NCBI GenBank assembly: GCA_029864095.1 | Contig: JAOTUB010000015.1 | Location: 1-45,065 of the forward strand | From: Gammaproteobacteria bacterium | GTDB lineage: Bacteria; Pseudomonadota; Gammaproteobacteria; Steroidobacterales; Woeseiaceae | Length of the DNA: 45,065 bases | Direction of reading: 5' to 3' | Shown: positions 40,087-45,065 of the stretch, one piece after another | How the letters are laid out: every line of letters starts with the position of its first letter | Position numbering within the stretch: the first letter of the stretch is position 1 | Program-made: the position numbers and the translations under genes | The notes under the pieces: model-generated | The model's database searches: none | What the model saw: only the letters and a program-made list of their open reading frames with translations | What the model was told of the DNA's origin: nothing

Positions 40087-41063
40087 TGCGTGCACTGGTC
40101 TGCAGGGAATACGGCCCACCCGGGTCGCTCGTCATCGAAGAGCACGACGACCCGGTGCCCGGTAAGGGCCAGGTCCTCGTCGATATCGAGGCGGCAGGCA
40201 TCAACTTCCCGGACGTGCTCGTCATTGCCGGCAAGTATCAGGTCAAGATCCCAACGCCGTTCGTTCCTGGCAACGAAGCGGCTGGCGTGGTTTCGGCCGT
40301 GGGTACCGGCGTCACTCAGTTCGCTGTTGGTGACAAAGTGATTATCAACACCAGCTGTGGTGCATTCGCGGAGAAGTGCGTCGCGGACGTGCACGGAACC
40401 GCGCCATTGCCCGAAGACCTGAGCTTCGAGCAGGGTGCGGGTTTCTCGGTCACATATGGCACGAGCTATCACGCGCTAAAGCAAAGCGCGAACCTGCAGC
40501 CCGACGAAACAGTGCTCGTCCTTGGCGCAGCGGGCGGTGTCGGCATAACCGCCGTTGAAATCGCCAAGGCGATGGGTGCACGCGTAATCGCTGCGGCAAG
40601 CAGCGAGGAGAAACTCGAGTTTGCAAAGTCGGCCGGGGCGGACGAGTTGATCAATTACTCCAAAGTGCCGCTCAAGGAAACCGTCAAGGAACTCACGAGC
40701 GGTAACGGTGCCGATGTCGTCTACGACCCTGTCGGAGGTGAACTCGCGGATCAGGCGTTTCGCGCCACAGCCTGGCACGGCCGCTACCTGGTCATTGGTT
40801 TTGCCTCCGGTGATATTCCAAGGTTCCCGGCAAACATTGCGCTTCTGAAAGAAGCCAGCATCATCGGTGTGTGGTGGGGAACCTGGGCGACGAAGGACCC
40901 GCAGCTACAGATTCGGAACATGCTGGAAGTGGCGCAGCTGGTCAAGGAAGGTGTGCTGATACCACGGGTTACCGAATCCTACTCTCTCGACGATTACATT
41001 GACGCATTCAAGGCGATTACCGAGCGGCGTGCACGCGGCAAGGTCACGCTGCGAATGAGCTGA
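40086..41063 (+). CDS. quinone oxidoreductase-like MDR protein
   Basis: A 325-residue zinc-free medium-chain dehydrogenase/reductase. The N-terminal GroES-like part contains VLVDIEAAGINFPDVLVIAGKY and FVPGNEAAGVV; the Rossmann motif is GAAGGVGITAVEIAKAMGA (about residues 146-164), and YDPVGG and PRVTESYSLDDYIDAFKAI follow. NADPH:quinone oxidoreductases of this type sometimes reduce enals or alkenes. ATG 40086, overlapping the thiolase stop, is preferred to an upstream in-frame ATG at 40029 inside the thiolase gene. It is the last gene of the operon. Confidence 0.92.
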   Translation: MRALVCREYGPPGSLVIEEHDDPVPGKGQVLVDIEAAGINFPDVLVIAGKYQVKIPTPFVPGNEAAGVVSAVGTGVTQFAVGDKVIINTSCGAFAEKCVADVHGTAPLPEDLSFEQGAGFSVTYGTSYHALKQSANLQPDETVLVLGAAGGVGITAVEIAKAMGARVIAAASSEEKLEFAKSAGADELINYSKVPLKETVKELTSGNGADVVYDPVGGELADQAFRATAWHGRYLVIGFASGDIPRFPANIALLKEASIIGVWWGTWATKDPQLQIRNMLEVAQLVKEGVLIPRVTESYSLDDYIDAFKAITERRARGKVTLRMS

Positions 41064-41448
41064 GTATTGTCAGTCTGGATACTCTGTCAGCCAATAACCT
41101 GCTCTTCCAGATCCTGATCGAACGCTGTCGAATCGGCGCCGACCGGTCACCCCGCGCTGCAAAACGATTAAAAGGCAGCGCCAATAATCGCCATATATGG
41201 GCGCTGAAGCCTAACTGCTCGGCGCGTCCGCGACCGATGTCTTGATCAAAATGCGCAGTTTCACGCAATCGAGCAACGAGGACCGGCGTCAAACTTCCTC
41301 ATATGCGACGAAAAAACCATCTTGCGTGCGAGAACGACACGACAAACGATCAAGGATGATGCGACGTTCGACGGCTTCTATAATTCTGCCGGAAATAATA
41401 CGAGCGCAAAATAAATTCGTTCATCGGTCTGTGGCTTGGGAGAGAAAA
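41064..41448. other. 385-bp intergenic region before the diguanylate cyclase gene
   Basis: It holds an inverted repeat, CAGCGCC (41176-41182) and GGCGCTG (41200-41206), with a 17-base loop, and a short A-rich run before it, which read on the minus strand resembles a terminator. The frame of the cyclase gene is open back to 41242 but has no family similarity there. Nothing else is seen. Confidence 0.5.
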
Positions 41449-42519
41449 ATGTCGGCAGATGAGGACTCGATCGGTTTGACCGATTCGCTTGCTGGTACGG
41501 CCACGATGCGCATCGCGGGGCTCCACAAAATCGATAGTTTCTATACGCCGCTGGAAGAGCGTTTCGAGCGCATCACCCGTCTTGGCAAGAACGTTTTGGG
41601 CGTTCGCGCTGCCAGCGTCGCCCTGATCGCAGATGACACACTGTGGTTCAAGTCCGTCGTTGGCTGGCGAGTTACAGAGTTACCGCTAAAAAACAGTCTC
41701 CAGCAGCCCATGCTGGATAGCGGCACGCCCCTTATTGTGCCGGACACGCACAACGATTTGCGCTACGTGAAATTGCCGCTGGTCACCGGGAAACCAAAGT
41801 TTCGGTTTTATGCGGGCTACCCGCTGCGGGACGGCGACGGCGAGATCATCGGCTCGTTCTGCGCCTATGATACGAAGCCGAAAAAGACCGACCACAAGCT
41901 GGATGAGATATTGTCCGACTTGGGACTTCTGGCCGAGCGTGAATTGCTGACTACCGATTTGTGGAACGCGCAGACCCAACTGGTTGGCAAACTGGATACG
42001 GCACGACGCCAGGCGCTCCTGGACCCGCTGACCCGCGTTTGGAACCGCAGAGGAGGTTTGGAACTGCTTGACATGGTGCTGCAGGAAGCCGCCTCCAGCC
42101 GCGAGCAGATTGCGGTCTGCGTAGTGGATGTCGATCACTTCAAAGATATCAACGATCAGCATGGGCACGGGGTCGGCGACCAGGCCCTGACAAAAATTGC
42201 CGCGAGCATTACCGCATCGATTCGGCCCGAGGACGTCGTGTCGCGGCACGGTGGCGATGAATTTCTTGTGATATTGCGCGATGCGACGCCGAGCATTTGC
42301 AGGATGGTCGGGCAACGGATTTGCAGCAAAATCGAAGCAACTCGAGTGCGAACGGATAACGGCGGTGTGGGTATCACAGTCAGTGTCGGTATAGCCGTCA
42401 GTGAGTCCAGTGACGGCGTAACGGCTGCACAGATCATCGAACGGGCGGACAAGGCGCTGTACCAGACCAAGAACCGTGGTCGAAACGGCGCGACCGTCTG
42501 GCCGGACGACGTTAGCTAG
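41449..42519 (+). CDS. GAF-GGDEF diguanylate cyclase
   Basis: A 356-residue protein with a GAF sensor domain (about residues 38-165, with AASVALIADDTLWFKSVVGW and FYAGYPLRDGDGEIIGSFC) and a GGDEF domain (about 188-350). The active site GGDEF is at 268-272, and RPED at 259-262 is the RxxD inhibitory site exactly five residues before it, so product inhibition is expected. VDVDHFKDINDQHGHGVGD and NRRGG complete the domain. It makes cyclic di-GMP; the GAF ligand is unknown. No membrane segment is seen. ATG 41449 is supported by GGGAGAG just upstream. Confidence 0.93.
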   Translation: MSADEDSIGLTDSLAGTATMRIAGLHKIDSFYTPLEERFERITRLGKNVLGVRAASVALIADDTLWFKSVVGWRVTELPLKNSLQQPMLDSGTPLIVPDTHNDLRYVKLPLVTGKPKFRFYAGYPLRDGDGEIIGSFCAYDTKPKKTDHKLDEILSDLGLLAERELLTTDLWNAQTQLVGKLDTARRQALLDPLTRVWNRRGGLELLDMVLQEAASSREQIAVCVVDVDHFKDINDQHGHGVGDQALTKIAASITASIRPEDVVSRHGGDEFLVILRDATPSICRMVGQRICSKIEATRVRTDNGGVGITVSVGIAVSESSDGVTAAQIIERADKALYQTKNRGRNGATVWPDDVS

Positions 42520-42557
42520 CGCCGAGCACGACGCTGACATGTGTCCCCGGGGTTAGA

Positions 42558-43979
42558 TCATCCTGGTGCGACGCCTACATAACCTTTGTTGATCAGCAGG
42601 TGCACCCAGATGCTGAGTGCGAATCCCGCGGCAATCGCGGGCGTCCATTTGAGATGCGAAAAGAATGTGTATTGGCCCCGCGCCTGACCCATCAACGCCA
42701 CGCCTGCGGCAGATCCTATGGAAAGAAGGCTGCCACCGACGCCGGCGGTTAGCGTTACCAACATCCACTGCGTTAAATCCATGTCGGGATTCATCTGCAG
42801 AACCGCAACCATAACCGGAATATTGTCCACTATCGCTGATGCAACTCCGACCAACACGTTGGCCGTTGTGGCCCCGAGTTCCGTGTAAGCGAAGTGAGAA
42901 AGATGATCGAGGTAACCGATAAATCCAAGACCACCAACGCACATGATGACACCGAAGAAGAACAGCAGCGTGTCCCACTCGGCCCGTGCTATCTCTCGAA
43001 AACTGTCGAATGCGGTGACCTCTCCCGCCTGGCCATATTGAGCCATATTATTCGTTGCGGGAACATGGGTGCGGCGCAGGTAGTAACCAAAGATCTGTAA
43101 ATACGCGAGGCCAGTCATCATGCCAAGAAACGGCGGGAGGTGAAAAAAGTTATGAAAGGATACCGCTGTCGCAATAGTACAGCCAAACAGAAACATCATC
43201 GTTTTCGCACCGCGCTTCATCGTGACCTCCTCGCCATCAACCTGAGGAGTATCGTTTGGCACAGCAAATGACATGGCGATAGCCGGAATCAGGAAGTTAA
43301 CAACCGATGGGATGAACAGCGCAAAGAACATGTGGAAATCCATAATGCCTTTTTGCCAGACCATGAGCGTCGTAATGTCGCCAAAAGGACTGAATGCGCC
43401 ACCTGCATTTGCCGCTACGACGATATTGACACAACCAAGACTGACGAATTTGGGACTGTCTTTGCCAACGGCCAACAGAACCGCGCACATGACCAATGCT
43501 GTGGTGAGATTGTCGATGGCAGGCGAAAGAAAGAAGGCAAGGATGCCGGTAATCCAGAACAATTTTCGATAGCCAAGCTGACGACTCACCAGCCAGGCCC
43601 TCAGCGCACTGAAGATACGCCGCTCGCTCATCGAGTTAACGTAGGTCATTGCTGTGAGCAAAAACAGGAACAATTCGGCAAACTCGGTCAGAAAATGCCG
43701 AACGGCTTCTTCAGCCGCATGCGGTATAGATTCTGTCGCGTATTTGAAGGCGATAATCGCCCAGATTATTCCGGCCGCGAGGATCACCGGCTTGGATTTC
43801 CTGAGGTGCGTAAATTCCTCGACAACGACGAGCGCATAGGCCAGGACGAATATGAGCAGGGCCACAGATCCAACCCAATGGTTTGTGAGATCCAAAGTAA
43901 GTTCTGTCTGCTCCGCGCGACTAACGAGCGGAACCAATCCCATGATCAGTACGGCGGGGCGAGTAAATAGTCTTGTCAT
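42558..43979 (-). CDS. nhaD: NhaD-type Na+/H+ antiporter
   Basis: A 473-residue polytopic membrane protein. After a possible signal-like first helix, LFLFLLTAMTYVNSMSERRIF, SPAIDNLTTALVMC, with the transport Asp/Thr motif DNLTTA, and AANAGGAFSPFGDITTLMVW are characteristic of NhaD. The second half repeats the fold with SAIVDNIPVMVAVL and TLTAGVGGSLLSIGSAAG. NhaD exchanges Na+ or Li+ for H+ and is typical of marine and halophilic bacteria. The gene is convergent with the diguanylate cyclase gene. Confidence 0.94.
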   Translation of the reverse strand: MTRLFTRPAVLIMGLVPLVSRAEQTELTLDLTNHWVGSVALLIFVLAYALVVVEEFTHLRKSKPVILAAGIIWAIIAFKYATESIPHAAEEAVRHFLTEFAELFLFLLTAMTYVNSMSERRIFSALRAWLVSRQLGYRKLFWITGILAFFLSPAIDNLTTALVMCAVLLAVGKDSPKFVSLGCVNIVVAANAGGAFSPFGDITTLMVWQKGIMDFHMFFALFIPSVVNFLIPAIAMSFAVPNDTPQVDGEEVTMKRGAKTMMFLFGCTIATAVSFHNFFHLPPFLGMMTGLAYLQIFGYYLRRTHVPATNNMAQYGQAGEVTAFDSFREIARAEWDTLLFFFGVIMCVGGLGFIGYLDHLSHFAYTELGATTANVLVGVASAIVDNIPVMVAVLQMNPDMDLTQWMLVTLTAGVGGSLLSIGSAAGVALMGQARGQYTFFSHLKWTPAIAAGFALSIWVHLLINKGYVGVAPG

Positions 43980-44336
43980 CGGATCCCCCTCGGACAGAAT
44001 AATTATTTATCGTTGCTAGGTGGATCTTATCTTATTAATAACACCGATAGCGTCGGTGTTGAGACCCATGTCCGTCTTCAAACAAATGGAACAGACGAAG
44101 CGATTATCTATTAGTAGTTTATCATCCGAGCGGCTGCTTTCGGCTGCGGTTTCAATCGGTCGAAGTCTCTCATCGCCGGGCGTCGTCTCGCTTGAATACC
44201 GGGTGACCCAGCCGCCCGGAAATCCACGCGACCCCTAAATAGACAATTTGCTGCACTCGTAGCGTTTATCGATTAGGGTCCTTTATAAACGGGGAACGAT
44301 CGACAGCTCCATCCACTTTCAAGGGAGTCCAATGTA
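43980..44336. other. 357-bp intergenic region between nhaD and the POT transporter gene
   Basis: It contains a perfect inverted repeat AACACCGA-TAGCG-TCGGTGTT (44040-44060) close to the nhaD start, which may be an operator or attenuator, and a Shine-Dalgarno AAGGGAG at 44321-44327. An open frame at 44020-44238 has no supporting features. Confidence 0.5.
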
Positions 44337-45065
44337 ATGGTGAGTGCGTATCAGGAATCCGGAGATGCGAGAGGGACCTTTCTCGGGCATCCCAAAGGCT
44401 TGTTCGTTTTGTTTTTTGCCGAAATGTGGGAGCGCTTTTCGTATTACGGCATGCGAGCCCTGCTGATTTTCTATCTCGTTCAGCATTGGATGTTTTCCGA
44501 CAGCGAGGCCGGGATTATATACGGCGCTTATACCGCGCTGGTTTATATCACCCCGGTAATTGGCGGCTATCTCGCGGATCGATATCTCGGCCAGCGCAAG
44601 GCGGTAGCATTTGGCGCATTGCTGCTGACTTTCGGTCATTTCCTGATGGCTTTCGAAGGTGATGGAGCTGGCCAGGCAAGTCCGGCGATCAACGTTTTCT
44701 GGGCCGCTTTGGCATTTATCATCGTCGGCTCTGGCTTTCTAAAAGCCAATATTTCCGTGATCGTGGGGCAACTGTATTCCCGTACCGATATCCGCCGCGA
44801 TCCGGCTTACACGATCTTCTACATGGGCATTAATCTGGGCGCGGCCCTCGGCGCAATCATCGCTGGCTGGTTGGGTCAGACCAAAGGCTGGTCCTACGGC
44901 TTTGGTGCTGCCGGTATCGGCATGCTATTCGGCCTGGTCGTGTTCGTCTGGGGCAGGCCCTTGCTGGTTGGCCGCGGTGAACCCTCAGATCCGGCGCGTC
45001 TCGAGAGGAAAGTTGCTGGTATCAAGTTTGAGTGGTTTCTCTACATTCTGAGCTTTGCAACAGTT
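44337..45065 (+). CDS. POT/PTR2 family peptide:H+ symporter, partial
   Basis: The first 243 residues of a proton-dependent oligopeptide transporter; the gene continues past the window edge. The POT signature FAEMWERFSYYGMRALL (about residues 28-44) contains the proton-coupling E-x-x-E-R-F-x-Y-Y motif. GGYLADRYLGQRKAV, GSGFLKANISVIVGQLY and FYMGINLGAALG are the conserved PTR2 stretches in helices 2, 4 and 5. It imports di- and tripeptides across the inner membrane. Start is ATG 44337; a two-codon start-stop (ATGTAA) at 44332 overlaps it. Confidence 0.92.
   Translation, partial: MVSAYQESGDARGTFLGHPKGLFVLFFAEMWERFSYYGMRALLIFYLVQHWMFSDSEAGIIYGAYTALVYITPVIGGYLADRYLGQRKAVAFGALLLTFGHFLMAFEGDGAGQASPAINVFWAALAFIIVGSGFLKANISVIVGQLYSRTDIRRDPAYTIFYMGINLGAALGAIIAGWLGQTKGWSYGFGAAGIGMLFGLVVFVWGRPLLVGRGEPSDPARLERKVAGIKFEWFLYILSFATV

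Noticed and set aside
41686..42540. Minus-strand open frame (284 codons) opposite the GGDEF gene
   Set aside because: It is the shadow of the diguanylate cyclase gene and has no recognisable features.
44020..44238. Small plus-strand open frame between nhaD and the POT gene
   Set aside because: It begins within the promoter-side region of nhaD, has no ribosome site or recognisable features and is Ser/Pro-rich.
1..45065. CRISPR array or prophage
   Set aside because: No regularly spaced short repeats, cas-like genes, phage structural genes or integrase genes were seen.

Overview
The window looks like a chromosomal segment of a Gram-negative, probably marine gammaproteobacterium. The pointers are a tRNA gene with an encoded CCA end, two TonB-dependent receptors, an outer-membrane beta-barrel protein, malate synthase G, an NhaD-type Na+/H+ antiporter, PhaR/phasin and wax-ester genes, and a moderately high G+C content. 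The order or family cannot be fixed from the sequence alone. About 42 protein genes are supported, plus one tRNA. Both window edges cut a gene: a FetB-like permease on the left and a POT peptide transporter on the right.

Layout. 1-3242: FetB-like fragment, then a minus-strand operon (amino-acid racemase, D-cysteine desulfhydrase-like PLP enzyme, DUF1697 protein) and an Hsp20 chaperone. 3390-16996: an accessory region that begins at an intact tRNA-Gly(CCC) and is punctuated by four partial copies of that tRNA, all in the same orientation. Between the copies lie cargo genes: an HxlR regulator with a divergent membrane protein, an ArsR/SRPBCC/membrane-protein operon, a serine hydrolase lipoprotein, a glycine-zipper miniprotein, an amidohydrolase and a transposase remnant (unit 1); a TerC-PGPGW fusion (unit 2); an NmrA-like protein and a cytochrome b561/YceI/YceI operon (unit 3); a di-haem cytochrome c peroxidase (unit 4). 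17164-23860: beta-barrel protein, two TonB receptors and a secreted two-repeat protein. 23862-31350: modABC molybdate uptake, malate synthase G, a Kelch protein, an alpha/beta hydrolase and an RraA-like protein. 31412-41063: a lipid and storage-polymer region with coniferyl-aldehyde-type dehydrogenase, PhaR, phasin (frameshifted), wax ester synthase/DGAT (internally deleted), lipase-like hydrolase, and an operon holding a full set of beta-oxidation-type activities (acyl-CoA dehydrogenase, MaoC hydratase, SDR, thiolase, quinone-oxidoreductase-like MDR). 41449-45065: a GAF-GGDEF diguanylate cyclase, NhaD and a POT transporter.

The most interesting structure is the tRNA-Gly array. Each partial copy holds the 5' half of the tRNA, starting at the anticodon loop. 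Three of the four also carry the upstream leader and promoter region. On the other side of each copy lies a conserved element end that contains a hairpin (GTGGTC-N4-GACCAC) exactly 59 bp from the tRNA segment in three copies. The outermost copy shares only the 37-bp tRNA half and then runs into unrelated flanking DNA. This is what repeated site-specific insertion into the anticodon-loop region would leave, if each incoming element resupplies a tRNA 5' half with its promoter and displaces the old one. No recombinase gene is seen in any of the four units, so they look like cargo cassettes moved in trans. This interpretation is inference; the repeats and spacings are visible directly.

Two neighbouring storage-lipid genes (phasin and WS/DGAT) carry lesions, which may be real decay or assembly error. 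Regulation visible in the sequence includes palindromes in the HxlR and ArsR promoters and TTTTGC/GCAAAA palindromes in the phasin promoter that suit PhaR.
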